64,000 bases of DNA from Telmatospirillum sp. (GCA_009712185.1 WASQ01000018.1:100998-164997), one strand, 5' to 3'. Positions 45,610 through 54,927 are shown, counted from the first letter of the stretch. Notes: a model not told the origin generated them from the letters alone. A program made the numbers and translations.

Positions 45610-45909
45610 TCAGGCGATCAGATGGCGCAGGATCCCGGCGGAGGCGATGCCGATCAGCACCGTGGGCAGGATCGGAAGGCGGATGGCGGCCGCCAGGGTC
45701 AGCGCCAGGGCGATCAGGTCGGCGGGACTGTCCGAGACGAAGGCGGGGGCGATGACGGAGATCAGCACGCAACCGGGCGCCGCCTCCAGCACCGCCCGCG
45801 CCCTGGGGCCGAGCGTCCGGTTGCGCAGGAGGAGGGCGCCGCCGACGCGGGTGGCATAGGTGGCAAGCGCCATCAACAGGATGGCGGCGACGGTCGAGGC
45901 GTGAATCAT
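45610..45909 (-). CDS. azlD: AzlD family branched-chain amino-acid exporter subunit
   Basis: A 99-residue protein with three to four helices (AAILLMALATYATRVGGALL, AAPGCVLISVIAPAFV, LIALALTLAAAIRLPILPTV, LIGIASAGILRHLI). Its ATG 45909 overlaps the azlC stop (ATGA), the usual azlCD arrangement. AzlCD exports branched-chain amino acids and their analogues. Confidence 0.9.
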   Translation of the reverse strand: MIHASTVAAILLMALATYATRVGGALLLRNRTLGPRARAVLEAAPGCVLISVIAPAFVSDSPADLIALALTLAAAIRLPILPTVLIGIASAGILRHLIA

Positions 45910-46700
45910 GTCCGCTCCGTCAGCAGGCTGGCGGCGGCGACACCTGAAACGGCGCCGACGGCGACATACCAGGCCCCAGGCAGCAGCAGATAGGCGCCGG
46001 CGGCGGCCAGCAGGCTGCCCAGCCAGGGGCGGGCCGCCCGGAACCCCGGCCACATTCCTTTCAGCAGCACAAGGAAAACCGCGGGAAAGGCCATGTCGAG
46101 GCCGAGAGCGCGAACGTCGCCCAGAAGCGGTCCGATGGCCGCGCCCAGGGTTGTGAACAGGACCCACATGCCATAGAGCATGGCGGCCACGCCGGCGTAG
46201 TAGGGCAGGCTGAACGCCGGGCGGCGTCCCATGAGGAACTGCCGCCGCGCGTCCGCCAGTCCCAGCGCCCAGGACTCGTCGCACATGAAGAACAGCAACG
46301 GCAGAAGCCTGCGCAGGGGAAGATGATCGAGGAACGGTGCCAGCGCCGCCCCCATCAGCAGATGCCGGCTGTTGACCAGGAAGGTGACGGCCGCGATCAG
46401 AAGGATCGGCGGCGGCTGGTCCCACAGCCCGACGGCCGCGAATTCGGATCCGCCGGCATAATTGAGGCCGGTCATCAGCGGGACCTCGACGACCGACAGT
46501 CCTTTGCCGGCGGCCTGAGCGCCCAGCACCAGCGCAAAGGGAATCAATCCCAGCAGCAGGGGAAAACAATCGCGGACGCCGCGCAAAACGTCCGTTCGCA
46601 CGGACGACGGACGATCCGCCGCCACGGCCTCCGGCCGCGCGGGGAAACTGTCCCGCGCCGCCACCGGGAAAGCCGGCGCGTTGGCTTGCGACTTGGTCAT
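45906..46700 (-). CDS. azlC: AzlC family branched-chain amino-acid exporter subunit
   Basis: From 46700 the protein has 264 residues and about seven helices. Family marks: RGVRDCFPLLLGLIPFALVLG, MTGLNYAGGSEFAAVGLWDQ, AAVTFLVNSRHLLMGAALAP and FFMCDESWALGLAD. Together with AzlD it forms an exporter of branched-chain amino acids. It is divergent from a MocR regulator, with a perfect palindrome in the shared region, so expression is probably controlled by that regulator. Confidence 0.9.
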   Translation of the reverse strand: MTKSQANAPAFPVAARDSFPARPEAVAADRPSSVRTDVLRGVRDCFPLLLGLIPFALVLGAQAAGKGLSVVEVPLMTGLNYAGGSEFAAVGLWDQPPPILLIAAVTFLVNSRHLLMGAALAPFLDHLPLRRLLPLLFFMCDESWALGLADARRQFLMGRRPAFSLPYYAGVAAMLYGMWVLFTTLGAAIGPLLGDVRALGLDMAFPAVFLVLLKGMWPGFRAARPWLGSLLAAAGAYLLLPGAWYVAVGAVSGVAAASLLTERT

Positions 46701-46819
46701 AACCTCTCTTCCGAACGAAAACGATCCGGGACGCCCGCGGTCCTGCGCCCCCGGGTTCCCTGTCGGCGCCCTCCCAACTCCGACGGGATCGGTCAGCCTT
46801 GCGGCGCAGTCTAAGACGT

Positions 46820-46861
46820 GTGACACTTTGGACTAACAGAAATAGTGTCACGTGACACTTT
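46820..46861. promoter_or_regulatory. Palindromic operator between azlC and the MocR gene
   Basis: AGTGTCACGTGACACT (46844-46859) is a perfect 16-bp palindrome. A further GTGACACTTT half-site at 46820-46829 repeats 46852-46861 directly, 32 bases apart. Direct repeats in a shared divergent promoter are typical of MocR regulators. Confidence 0.65.
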
Positions 46862-46872
46862 TTGGAGATGTC

Positions 46873-48246
46873 ATGCGTCAGCAATCCTCCTGGCTTCCCC
46901 GTCTTCCGGAAGGAGCGGACACTCCGTCGGAACGTCTGGCGTCCGCCCTGGCCGAGGACATTCTGGCCGGACGGCTGGGCAGCGGCGAACGGTTGCCGGC
47001 GCATCGCGATCTGTCCTTCCGTCTGGGGATCGGGCTTGGCACCGTGACCAAGGCCTATGCCCTGCTGGAACGCCGGGGGCTGGTGCGCAGCGTCAGGGGA
47101 CGGGGCACCTTCGTCGCCGTCGCCCAGGCCCGGCGCGGCCCGGTGATCGACCTGTCGCGCAACGTGCCCCCCGCGGCGCTTGGCGACCGTGTTCTCGCCC
47201 GCACGCTGTCAGCGATCGCGCGGCGGGTCGATGCGGCCTTTTTCAACGGCTATCCGGGCGTCACCGGCCACGAGGAATACCGCCGCCTGATGGCGCGCTG
47301 GTTCATGCGGTTCGGGCTGGACGCGGATCCCGCCCGCCTGTTGCTGACCGGCGGCGCCCAGCATGCCCTGGCGGTCGCCATGTCGACCGCCTGCGGAGCC
47401 GGCGGCACGCTGTTCATGGAGGCGGAAACCTATGCCGGCGCCATTGCCAGCGCGCGCCATGCCGGGATCCGCGTCAGGGGCATCGAAATGGACGGCGAGG
47501 GCATGTCGCCCGGGGCTCTGGAGAGGGCCCTGCGCGACCATGACGGCTCACCGGCCGCGGTCTATGTCATCCCGACGATGCAAAATCCAACCACCGTCAC
47601 CATGGGACGCGGCCGGCGGGAGGCGATCATCCGGCTGTGCCGCCGCCATGATCTTCCGATCATCGAGGACGATGTCTATTCCCTGGAGCCCAATCCCGCC
47701 TGCCCGCAGCTTGTCACACTGGCGCCGGACCGGGTGTTCTATGTCAACAGCCTGTCCAAGACTCTGAACCCCACCCTGCGGATCGGCGGATTGCTGGTTC
47801 CCGGGCCGCTTTTCGATAAGGCGGCGGCGGCGGTCCATGCCACCGGCCTGATGGTCGCGTCCCTCAGTTGCGCGGTTCTGGAACAATGGCTGATCGATGG
47901 CACCGCCACCGCCATTGCCCAGTCGATCCGCAAGGAGGCCGAGACCCGTCAGGACATCGCGCTGTCCATTCTGGGCGACCGCATGCGCCGGCCCGGGCAT
48001 GTCGGACACCATATCTGGGTTCCGCTCCCGGATGCCGATGCGCAACGTCTCGACGCCGCGGCGGCGGCCCTCGGGATCTCCGTGACCCCGAGGGCCGCCA
48101 CGGTGGCGCGCGCCGACGGTCTGGTCAGCGGCATCCGCCTGTGCATCGGCGGCCCCTCGATTCCGGAATTGACCTCGGCACTGGAACGCATTGCCGGAAT
48201 CCTGGATGGAATGGCGCCGGTATCCTCACTGGCGTCCGCAATCTGA
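46873..48246 (+). CDS. MocR family regulator (GntR helix-turn-helix plus aminotransferase fold) 1
   Basis: GGAG 6 bases before ATG 46873 fixes the start (457 residues). Winged-helix domain about 20-90 (LGSGERLPAHRDLSFRLGIG, RRGLVRSVRGRGTFVA), then a PLP aminotransferase-like domain with YVIPTMQNPTTVTMG, IIEDDVYSLEP and the PLP lysine in YVNSLSKTLNPTLRIGG. Divergent from azlCD with a strong dyad between, so it most likely senses an amino acid or vitamin-B6-type ligand and controls export. Confidence 0.92.
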   Translation: MRQQSSWLPRLPEGADTPSERLASALAEDILAGRLGSGERLPAHRDLSFRLGIGLGTVTKAYALLERRGLVRSVRGRGTFVAVAQARRGPVIDLSRNVPPAALGDRVLARTLSAIARRVDAAFFNGYPGVTGHEEYRRLMARWFMRFGLDADPARLLLTGGAQHALAVAMSTACGAGGTLFMEAETYAGAIASARHAGIRVRGIEMDGEGMSPGALERALRDHDGSPAAVYVIPTMQNPTTVTMGRGRREAIIRLCRRHDLPIIEDDVYSLEPNPACPQLVTLAPDRVFYVNSLSKTLNPTLRIGGLLVPGPLFDKAAAAVHATGLMVASLSCAVLEQWLIDGTATAIAQSIRKEAETRQDIALSILGDRMRRPGHVGHHIWVPLPDADAQRLDAAAAALGISVTPRAATVARADGLVSGIRLCIGGPSIPELTSALERIAGILDGMAPVSSLASAI

Positions 48247-48326
48247 ACTCCGGCCCGAAAGGCCCCATCAGCCCGGGCGTCCTCGCACTGGTCTTCCCGG
48301 TGGTCGGTGCCGCTGCTCTTCGGGGT

Positions 48327-48527
48327 TCAGGCGGCGGTGGCCTCATAGCCGGCATCCACCACTCCGGCGATGATCGCGGCATCGGAAAGAGCGGTCCTTC
48401 CAACGGTCAGGATGGCGCTGTCGAGGTCGAGGGCGACCTCCGCGCCGGGGTCGAGACCCTGGACCGCCTTGACCACGCGGCCGACACAGTTCTTGCAATG
48501 CAGGCCATCGACCTTGAAACGGGACAT
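48327..48527 (-). CDS. copZ: CopZ-like heavy-metal-associated (HMA) copper chaperone
   Basis: A 66-residue ferredoxin-like protein with the metal-binding CxxC in KVDGLHCKNCVGRVV. AGGAGAAC lies 8 bases before ATG 48527. It would carry Cu(I) to the CopA ATPase encoded nearby. A CueR box starts 42 bases upstream, so copper induction is expected. It reads on the same strand as cueR and copA, but with its own promoter. Confidence 0.9.
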   Translation of the reverse strand: MSRFKVDGLHCKNCVGRVVKAVQGLDPGAEVALDLDSAILTVGRTALSDAAIIAGVVDAGYEATAA

Positions 48528-48568
48528 GTTCGTGTTCTCCTGTTGCCGGACTATCAGGGACAGGGTCG

Positions 48569-48589
48569 ACCTTCCCATACTGGCAAGGT
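48569..48589 (-). promoter_or_regulatory. CueR box upstream of copZ
   Basis: ACCTTCCC, 5 bases, GGCAAGGT on the plus strand (minus-strand reading ACCTTGCC-N5-GGGAAGGT), a near-perfect dyad. A TTGACC -35 element overlaps it (48587-48592 on the complement), as in MerR-type promoters. The -10 hexamer is not obvious. Confidence 0.75.
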
Positions 48590-48596
48590 CAAGTGG

Positions 48597-49070
48597 TTAT
48601 CCGTTGCCGCCCGCCAGGACGCCGCCCGGCGCGCGGATGCGGCGCGGCGAGGGGGGCGCCCCGGCGTCTCCCGACATATCGGACAGATCCTCCAGGATCG
48701 GACAGTCAGGCCGGTCGTTGCCCGGACAGCAGCAGGCCAGCCGCTCCAGGGTCCTGCACATGGCCTCCAGGTCGGCGATCTTGTTTTTCAGCGTCCGCAG
48801 ATGCTGTTCCACCAGATCCTTGACCTTGGCGCTGGCGCGGTCGCGGTCCCTCCACAGGTCGAGCAGGGCGCCGATGTCTCCCGCCAGGAAGCCGAGGTCG
48901 TGAGCGCGCCGGACGAAGATCAGCGTATGAATGTCGGACGGACTGTAGACGCGGTAGCCGGCCTCGCTGCGCGGCGGCGGCGCGATCAATCCGATGTCCT
49001 CGTAATAACGGATCATTTTCGCAGACACGCCAGAGGCTTTCGCGGCCTCGCCGATCGTGAATGTCATCAT
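48597..49070 (-). CDS. cueR: CueR-like Cu(I)-responsive MerR regulator
   Basis: A 157-residue MerR protein. ATG 49070 overlaps the copA stop (ATGA). DNA-binding part: [33 protein letters not shown]; a long dimer helix follows. The metal loop [16 protein letters not shown] has Cys115 and Cys123 with the C-x7-C spacing of E. coli CueR, which makes Cu(I) (or Ag/Au) the ligand. Two extra Cys (113, 114) precede the loop. Boxes matching its consensus lie before copA and copZ. Confidence 0.92.
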   Translation of the reverse strand: MMTFTIGEAAKASGVSAKMIRYYEDIGLIAPPPRSEAGYRVYSPSDIHTLIFVRRAHDLGFLAGDIGALLDLWRDRDRASAKVKDLVEQHLRTLKNKIADLEAMCRTLERLACCCPGNDRPDCPILEDLSDMSGDAGAPPSPRRIRAPGGVLAGGNG

Positions 49071-51298
49071 TCCTCCGTCTTTGCCGGGCGCCAGCGGCGC
49101 AGGGTGAGGGCGCTGGACACGACACAAAAGCTCGAAAAAGCCATGGCGGCGCCGGCCAGGACCGGGTTCAGCGCCCCGGCGGCGGCCAGCGGGATGCCGG
49201 CGGCATTATAGGCGAAGGCCCAGAACAAATTCTGGCGGATTTTCGCGTAGGTGCGCGCTGAAATGTCGAGGGCGTCGGCCACCAGGGACGGATCGCCCCG
49301 CATCACGGTGATCCCCGCCGTATGCATGGCGATATCCGTTCCCGTCGCCATCGCGATGCCGATACGGGCGGCGGCCAGGGCCGGCGCATCGTTGATGCCG
49401 TCGCCCACCATGGCGACCCGCCGCCCTTCGGACTGCAGTTGTTCAACGATCCTTGCCTTGTCTCCGGGCAGCACATTCGCATGGATGTCCCCGATGCCGA
49501 CGGCCGACGCCACTGCCGCCGCGCTGCCGGCATTGTCGCCGGTGACCATCAGGGGACGCAGACCCATCGCCTTCAGCCGCGCCACCGCGCCGGCGGCTTC
49601 CGGTTTGGGCTTGTCACCAAAGGCGATCAGCCCCAGAAGCTGTCCCTGATCGCGTCTGGCGAGCCAGGCGAGGGTGCGCCCCTCCGCCTCCAGGCGTTGA
49701 GCGTCCTGTTCCAGGGACGAGCAATCGATCCGCCAGTCGGCCATCATCCGCCTGCTGCCCATGATCAGGGGGCAGCCCTCGCCCGTCCCCTCGCCCCCGC
49801 GGCCGGGGACGGCGCGCAGTCCGGATGCCGGCGGCGGCTCCAGCCCCTCCTTTTCCGCCAGCGCCACCACGGGGCGGGCCAGCAGATGCTCGCTGCCGGT
49901 CTGAAGCGCGGCCGCCAGTCGCAGCAGGGTCCGCCGGTCGCCGATAAGGGGGACCATTTCGATCACCGTGGGGCGGCCCTCGGTCAGGGTGCCGGTCTTG
50001 TCGAACAGCACGTCGGTCAGTCCGTTCGCCAGTTCCAGGGCGTTGATATCCTTGAACAGGATACCATGACGCGCGGCGGCGCCGGTTCCCACCATCAGCG
50101 CGGTGGGCGTGGCCAGCCCCAGCGCGCAGGGGCAGGCGATCACCAGGACCGCGACGGCGTTCAGAATAGCCTGGGAGGGCGGTGCGCCGGCCAGCGACCA
50201 GCCGGCGAAAGTTGCGAGGGTGATCAGAACCACCACCGGAACGAACAGGCTGCTGACCCGGTCGACCAGTCTTTGGATGGGCGCTTTGCCGGTCTGAGCG
50301 GTCTCGACCATACGGATGATCTGCGCCAGTCGGGAAGCCGCGCCCAGGGCACCGGCCCGCACCAGAAGAAGCCCGTCGCCATTGATGGCGCCGCCGGTGA
50401 TGGTGTCCCCCGGCTGCCTCGCGACCGGCAGGCTTTCACCGGACAGCAGCGATTCGTCGACCTGGCTGGTCCCCTCCATCACCTGTCCGTCGACGGCGAC
50501 CCGTTCGCCCGGACGCACCACCACCAGATCGCCCACGCGGACCTCGCCGATCGGAATGTCCTGGTCGACGCCGTCGCGGCGGACCCGGGCATGGTCGGGA
50601 CGAAGTCGCCACAAGGCGCGGATTGCCTCGCCGGTCTGGCGGCGCGCACGGGTTTCGAGCCATTTGCCGAAAAGCACGAGGGTGATGACCACGGCGGAGG
50701 ATTCGAAATAGAGATGGGCCGCGGGATCGGTGAGCAGCAACGCGGTGCTCAGTCCCCAGCCGGCGGTGGTGCCGAGGGCCACCAGGACATCCATATTGCC
50801 GGAGCCGCCCCGCAGGGATTTCCAACCCCCGAGATAGAACCGGCGCCCGAACCAGAACTGGACCGGGGTCGCCAGCGCGAACTGGGCCCACCCCGGCAGC
50901 ATGATGTCAATGCCGAAGGGATGCCAAAGCATGGGGACGACCAGGGGCAGCGACAGGAGAAAGGCCATCAGGACCGTCGTCCGATCCTGGCGGCGTTGCC
51001 CGTCCTGGTCCGCCGTTTCGTCGGCGGCGGAGGGGGCCTTGCCGGCATCGACGGGGGCGCCTTCAAATCCGGCACGCGCAATGGCGGCCAGCAGATCGTC
51101 GATCGACACACCCGGGAAACAACGGACGCTGGCGCGCTCGGTGGCCAGATTGACCTCGGCGGCGAGAACTCCCGGCACCTTCGACAGCGCCTTTTCCACA
51201 TGACGCACGCAGGCGGCGCAGGACATGCCGCTGACCTGGATGTCGTAACCGTTGGAAGGAAGGATCGGAATGGTCGAAGGCGGGACCGTGCTGTTCAT
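49067..51298 (-). CDS. copA: Copper-exporting P1B-type ATPase
   Basis: A 743-residue pump that moves Cu(I) out of the cytoplasm. N-terminal HMA domain with GMSCAAC (Cys27, Cys30), then membrane helices with the CPC metal site ([16 protein letters not shown]), the phosphorylation motif [12 protein letters not shown]-binding SEHLLARPV (in place of the usual SEHPLA/HP) and hinge [10 protein letters not shown]. The usual HP dipeptide in the nucleotide domain reads LL, a departure worth checking. The start at 51298 lacks a strong ribosome site. Overlaps cueR by ATGA; CueR box lies 78 bases upstream. Confidence 0.94.
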   Translation of the reverse strand: MNSTVPPSTIPILPSNGYDIQVSGMSCAACVRHVEKALSKVPGVLAAEVNLATERASVRCFPGVSIDDLLAAIARAGFEGAPVDAGKAPSAADETADQDGQRRQDRTTVLMAFLLSLPLVVPMLWHPFGIDIMLPGWAQFALATPVQFWFGRRFYLGGWKSLRGGSGNMDVLVALGTTAGWGLSTALLLTDPAAHLYFESSAVVITLVLFGKWLETRARRQTGEAIRALWRLRPDHARVRRDGVDQDIPIGEVRVGDLVVVRPGERVAVDGQVMEGTSQVDESLLSGESLPVARQPGDTITGGAINGDGLLLVRAGALGAASRLAQIIRMVETAQTGKAPIQRLVDRVSSLFVPVVVLITLATFAGWSLAGAPPSQAILNAVAVLVIACPCALGLATPTALMVGTGAAARHGILFKDINALELANGLTDVLFDKTGTLTEGRPTVIEMVPLIGDRRTLLRLAAALQTGSEHLLARPVVALAEKEGLEPPPASGLRAVPGRGGEGTGEGCPLIMGSRRMMADWRIDCSSLEQDAQRLEAEGRTLAWLARRDQGQLLGLIAFGDKPKPEAAGAVARLKAMGLRPLMVTGDNAGSAAAVASAVGIGDIHANVLPGDKARIVEQLQSEGRRVAMVGDGINDAPALAAARIGIAMATGTDIAMHTAGITVMRGDPSLVADALDISARTYAKIRQNLFWAFAYNAAGIPLAAAGALNPVLAGAAMAFSSFCVVSSALTLRRWRPAKTEE

Positions 51299-51375
51299 CT
51301 CTTCATACTTTCCAATGCCATCAAGGACGTGGGGGAATCGCTGTCCCCGCATCCTGGTCTTTGCCGGCAGCGTGA

Positions 51376-51396
51376 TCCTTCCAAGGTTGGCAAGGT
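51376..51396 (-). promoter_or_regulatory. CueR box upstream of copA
   Basis: TCCTTCCA, 5 bases, GGCAAGGT on the plus strand, same 21-base layout as the copZ box, with TTGACC (complement of 51394-51399) overlapping one arm. Located between divergent copA and ccoG. Confidence 0.72.
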
Positions 51397-51578
51397 CAAG
51401 GGGCCTTTTGGGGTACGAAAAAGGGGTGGCCGGAGGGGGGGGCTGCGATCATTCGGCAATATTGTATGCATTCAATCGTCTGAATGATGGCATATTGATC
51501 GCATATTGTATTGATAATTGTTCCAATCTGATGCAATGCTTCGGGCCTCGGATCCGGTCGGCACAGGGGGAAACCGCG

Positions 51579-53123
51579 ATGAAAATGGAGAGACAGACGC
51601 CGAAACCAGTCCCGTCCAAGGGGGTGGGAGCCCAGTTATCGGAGGCAGGATTGTATGTTGCCGCGGAAAAGGTCTATCCGCAGGCGGTCAAAGGCCGTTT
51701 CCGCACCCTCAAGACAAGGCTGGCATGGGGCCTGCTGGTCGTCTCCGCCCTGGTTCCCTGGATCCGCTGGGACCGTGGGCCCGGGGTTCCCGATCAGGCG
51801 GTGCTGTTCAGTTTTCCCCATATGCGGGCCTATTTTTTCGACACCGTCATCTGGGCTCAGGAGTTTTATTTTCTGACGGCCATTCTGATTACGGCGACCC
51901 TGGGACTCTTCCTGGCGACGGCCCTGTTCGGCCGGGTCTGGTGCGGGTTTGCCTGCCCCCAGACGGTCTGGACCGATCTGTTCGTCTGGATCGAACGGCT
52001 GGTGGAGGGGGATCGCAATGCGCGCATCAAGCTCGACAAGGCGCCCTGGTCCGCCGCCAAGCTTGGTCGCAAGGCCGTCAAGCACGGTCTGTGGGCGGTC
52101 GTTTCGGCCCTGACCGGTTTCCTGTTCGTCGCCTTTTTCACCGATGCGCCGTCGGCGGCGCGCGATCTTCCGACGGGGGAGGCTTCCACCACTCTTTATG
52201 GCTTCTGGGGCCTGTTTGCGGCCTTCACTTATCTGATGGCGGGCTGGGTGCGCGAACAGATGTGCATCTATATGTGTCCGTGGCCGCGGATTCAGGGCGG
52301 GATGCTGGACGATCAGACCCTGATCGTTTCCTACGACCGGGGCAGGGGAGAGAACCGCGCCCATGCCCGCGTCGGCCAGTCCTTCGCGGATCGGGGACAT
52401 TGTGTCGATTGCGCCATGTGCGCAAGGGTCTGCCCGACCGGCATCGACATCCGCAACGGGCCGCAACTGGCCTGTATCGGCTGCGGGCTGTGCGCCGACG
52501 CCTGCAACCGGGTCATGGACCGGTTCGGGCTTCCGCATGGCCTGGTTGGCTGGGCGCCGCCGGCCTCCGGCCGCGATGGCGCGCGTGCCCGCCCCGGCAT
52601 GCCCCACCCAGGCATGCCCCACCCCGGCATGCCCCACCCTGACGTCGTCAGGCCCAACATCGTCAAGCCCAAACTCCTCAGGCCCCGGACCATCGCCTAT
52701 GGCGTCCTGATTCTTCTGACAGTGGGCGCCTCCGCCGTGGCCGCCGGTCATCGCACGATGATGGCTCTCAGCATTCTTCCGGACCGGGCGCCCACCTTTG
52801 TCCGCCTGTCGGACGGATCGGTGCGCAACGGATATACGGTGAAGCTGGTCAACCGGGATCGCGTCCCGGTCGAGGGTGTGCTTTCGGTCGATGGGTTGGA
52901 CGGTGGCGTTCTGTCCGTGGTCGGCACGGACGGCGAAAGCGCAACCCGGTCCCTGACGGCCGATGCGGGATCCGTCACGACCTATCGCGTGTTCCTGCGT
53001 CAGCCCGCCGCGAGCCGGGGCGGTGAGCGGACGGATATCGGCTTCACCTTCCGTGCCGACCGCGACGCCACGGTCGCCGAAGGTCGAAGCGTCTTCATCA
53101 CCGGCGACGGCCGCCGGCCATGA
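51579..53123 (+). CDS. ccoG: CcoG (RdxA/FixG) cupric reductase for cbb3 oxidase assembly
   Basis: ATG 51579 with AGGGGG upstream gives 514 residues. Membrane helices with Cys122/Cys126 (VWCGFACPQTVWTD) and Cys229/Cys233 (MCIYMCPWPRIQGGML), two [4Fe-4S] sites (Cys275, 278, 281, 285 and Cys299, 302, 305, 309), and a C-terminal immunoglobulin-like domain. CcoG reduces Cu(II) to Cu(I) for cbb3 oxidase assembly. Three GMPHP repeats (340-354) are inserted after the FeS domain; with Met and His they could bind copper. No ccoNOQP or ccoHIS genes are present, so it is outside its usual cluster and divergent from copA. Confidence 0.93.
   Translation: MKMERQTPKPVPSKGVGAQLSEAGLYVAAEKVYPQAVKGRFRTLKTRLAWGLLVVSALVPWIRWDRGPGVPDQAVLFSFPHMRAYFFDTVIWAQEFYFLTAILITATLGLFLATALFGRVWCGFACPQTVWTDLFVWIERLVEGDRNARIKLDKAPWSAAKLGRKAVKHGLWAVVSALTGFLFVAFFTDAPSAARDLPTGEASTTLYGFWGLFAAFTYLMAGWVREQMCIYMCPWPRIQGGMLDDQTLIVSYDRGRGENRAHARVGQSFADRGHCVDCAMCARVCPTGIDIRNGPQLACIGCGLCADACNRVMDRFGLPHGLVGWAPPASGRDGARARPGMPHPGMPHPGMPHPDVVRPNIVKPKLLRPRTIAYGVLILLTVGASAVAAGHRTMMALSILPDRAPTFVRLSDGSVRNGYTVKLVNRDRVPVEGVLSVDGLDGGVLSVVGTDGESATRSLTADAGSVTTYRVFLRQPAASRGGERTDIGFTFRADRDATVAEGRSVFITGDGRRP
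52596..52640 (+). repeat. Three 15-bp tandem repeats in ccoG (GMPHP)
   Basis: Three units of GGCATGCCCCACCC type encode GMPHP three times (third unit GMPHPD follows into DVVRPN). The reading frame is kept; copy number may vary between strains. Confidence 0.85.
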
Positions 53124-53303
53124 AGACGGGGCGACGGGTCGGGGCCGGGGCCCAACCTCCCTGCCGGTGGCCCCGGCCCGTCGCCCGACTTTTCCCTTGT
53201 TCCGGCCTCTTCCCATTCCCCGGGGATCAAAACGTCCTTGCGGGACGCGCGCGAAAAAACGAGAAAAGGCGGACGTCGCCCGTGGCGTCGCCGGAAACAG
53301 GAC

Positions 53304-54728
53304 ATGACAGACAAGACCCGTGACGAGCATCGCGTGAACGAGCGTTACGCCTGGGTTCCGATGGTGGAATCCGGCGGGCGGCCGCTTTATCAGGCCATCG
53401 CCGACGCCATCGCGGCGGACACCGCGAATGGCCGCCTGCGTCCCGGCGACCGATTGCCGCCGCAGCGGTGGCTGGCGGAGCGGATGGCGGTCAATTTCAG
53501 CACCGTTGCCCGGGCCTATGCCGAGGCGCAAAGGCGCGGCCTGATCGAATCCCGGGTGGGGCGGGGCAGCTTCATTCCCACCGGCGCGCAACCGCAGCCG
53601 GTGGCGGCGTCCCCGGACGGCGGCGGCGACATGACCATGAATTTGCCGCCGGAACCCGACGATCCGGCCCTGGTGGAGCGCCTGCGCCAGGGGATCGCGC
53701 GGATCGCGCAAGGCCAGGATCCCCGCGTCCTGCTGCGCTATCAGGATTTCGGAGGCACCGCGTTGGACCGGGCTGCCGGCGCCCAATGGCTGTCGGGTCG
53801 CCTTCCCGGGGTGACGGCGGACCAGTTGGTCGTATGTCCCGGCGCGCAAGGGGCGCTTCTGGCGCTGTTCACGCTGCTGGCGCGGCCGGGGGACTGCGTC
53901 TGCTGCGAGGCTTTGACCTATCCCGGCGTTCGCGCCCTGGCCGCCCATCTTGGCGTGACCCTGCTGGGTTTGCCGATGGACGCCGACGGGATCGATCCCG
54001 ACGCTTTTGCCCGGGCCTGCCGCGAGCGGCGTCCGCGGGCCCTTTACGTGACGCCCACCCTGCATAATCCGACCACGCTGGTGATGCCCGAGGACCGTCG
54101 CCGCGCCCTGCTGGACATCGCACGGAAAAGCGGCGTGCCGATCGTCGAGGATGACGCCTATGGCGCCCTGCCGCGCGAGGCGCCGCCATCCTTTGCCGTC
54201 CTGGGATCCGACATCACCTATCATGTCGCCGGATTGTCGAAATGCCTGGGGGCCGGACTTCGGATCGCCTATCTGAAGGGGCCGGACGGCCGTGCCAGGG
54301 CCGAACTGGTGGCCGCGCTGCGCGCCACCAGTCTCATGGCCTCGCCCGTCACCGCGGCCCTGGCCAGTGCCTGGATCGCGGATGGCACCGCCGCCGATCT
54401 TCTGGAGGCGATCCGGGGCGAATGCCGCCATCGCCATGAATTGGTCCAGGCATGCCTGCCTGCCGGATCCTGCCTCGCCCGTCCCGATGCCTTTCATGTG
54501 TGGCTTCCACTTCCGCGCCCCTGGCGTCAGCTCGGTTTTGTTCTGCATCTGAAGGAACAGGGGGTCGATGTGGTCGCCGGCGATTACTTCGCGGCGTCTC
54601 CCGCCGCTCCTGAGGGGGTGCGGTTGTCCATCGGGGGACGTCTGGGGCAAGCTCAGCTCCGGCATGCGCTGACGATCGTCGGCGCCGCGCTTGGCCGCGC
54701 GCCGTCGCTGGTTCCGATGCCGGTCTGA
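53304..54728 (+). CDS. MocR family regulator 2
   Basis: A 474-residue protein; start 53304 is preferred over 53238 as homologues begin near it. GntR winged helix about residues 20-95 (LRPGDRLPPQRWLAERMAVN, RRGLIESRVGRGSFIP), PLP fold with ALYVTPTLHNPTTLVMPED, IVEDDAYGALPRE and the PLP Lys in HVAGLSKCLGAGLRIAYL. It lies alone between ccoG and the cobalamin riboswitch; no divergent partner is present, so its target is unknown. Confidence 0.9.
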   Translation: MTDKTRDEHRVNERYAWVPMVESGGRPLYQAIADAIAADTANGRLRPGDRLPPQRWLAERMAVNFSTVARAYAEAQRRGLIESRVGRGSFIPTGAQPQPVAASPDGGGDMTMNLPPEPDDPALVERLRQGIARIAQGQDPRVLLRYQDFGGTALDRAAGAQWLSGRLPGVTADQLVVCPGAQGALLALFTLLARPGDCVCCEALTYPGVRALAAHLGVTLLGLPMDADGIDPDAFARACRERRPRALYVTPTLHNPTTLVMPEDRRRALLDIARKSGVPIVEDDAYGALPREAPPSFAVLGSDITYHVAGLSKCLGAGLRIAYLKGPDGRARAELVAALRATSLMASPVTAALASAWIADGTAADLLEAIRGECRHRHELVQACLPAGSCLARPDAFHVWLPLPRPWRQLGFVLHLKEQGVDVVAGDYFAASPAAPEGVRLSIGGRLGQAQLRHALTIVGAALGRAPSLVPMPV

Positions 54729-54755
54729 GAGTTCCCTTAAGCTTGCGGGGCGGAG

Positions 54756-54786
54756 CCCGTTCCGAAGACGCAATGCCCGGAACGGG
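54756..54786 (+). terminator. Terminator-like hairpin after MocR 2
   Basis: CCCGTTCCG and its complement CGGAACGGG, 13-base loop, 28 bases after the stop. T-poor downstream (TCGCCTTTCC). Confidence 0.5.
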
Positions 54787-54886
54787 TCGCCTTTCCCGAC
54801 CGCCGACCGTCGCGCCTGTCGTGATCGTCCCGATTAATTTTCCAGGAAATGCGTGAATTACAACCTATTTGGACGTATCCATAGGC

Positions 54887-54913
54887 TTGACTTCCTCTTT
54901 TGCGGGATATAAC
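54887..54913 (+). promoter_or_regulatory. Likely sigma70-type promoter of the cobalamin leader
   Basis: TTGACT (54887-54892) and TATAAC (54908-54913), 15 bases apart, just upstream of the riboswitch. The spacing is a little short. Confidence 0.5.
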
Positions 54914-54927
54914 CTTACTTTTGCTAT

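Noticed and set aside
48327..51396. Clear -10 hexamers for the CueR-type promoters
   Set aside because: At 19 bases from TTGACC the sequences are CACGCT and GACCCT, too poor to call; only the boxes are reported.
51440..51560. Possible FNR/FixK box upstream of ccoG (TTGAT half-sites)
   Set aside because: TTGAT occurs but no ATCAA at the right spacing; the repeats GCATATTG do not fit the FNR dyad.
52596..52640. CRISPR-like short repeats in ccoG and in the kinase gene
   Set aside because: Units are 15 bp, in frame, without spacers; these are coding microsatellites.
51636..54773. 1045-residue antisense open frame across ccoG and mocR
   Set aside because: Spans two well-identified genes on the other strand and has no recognisable domain.
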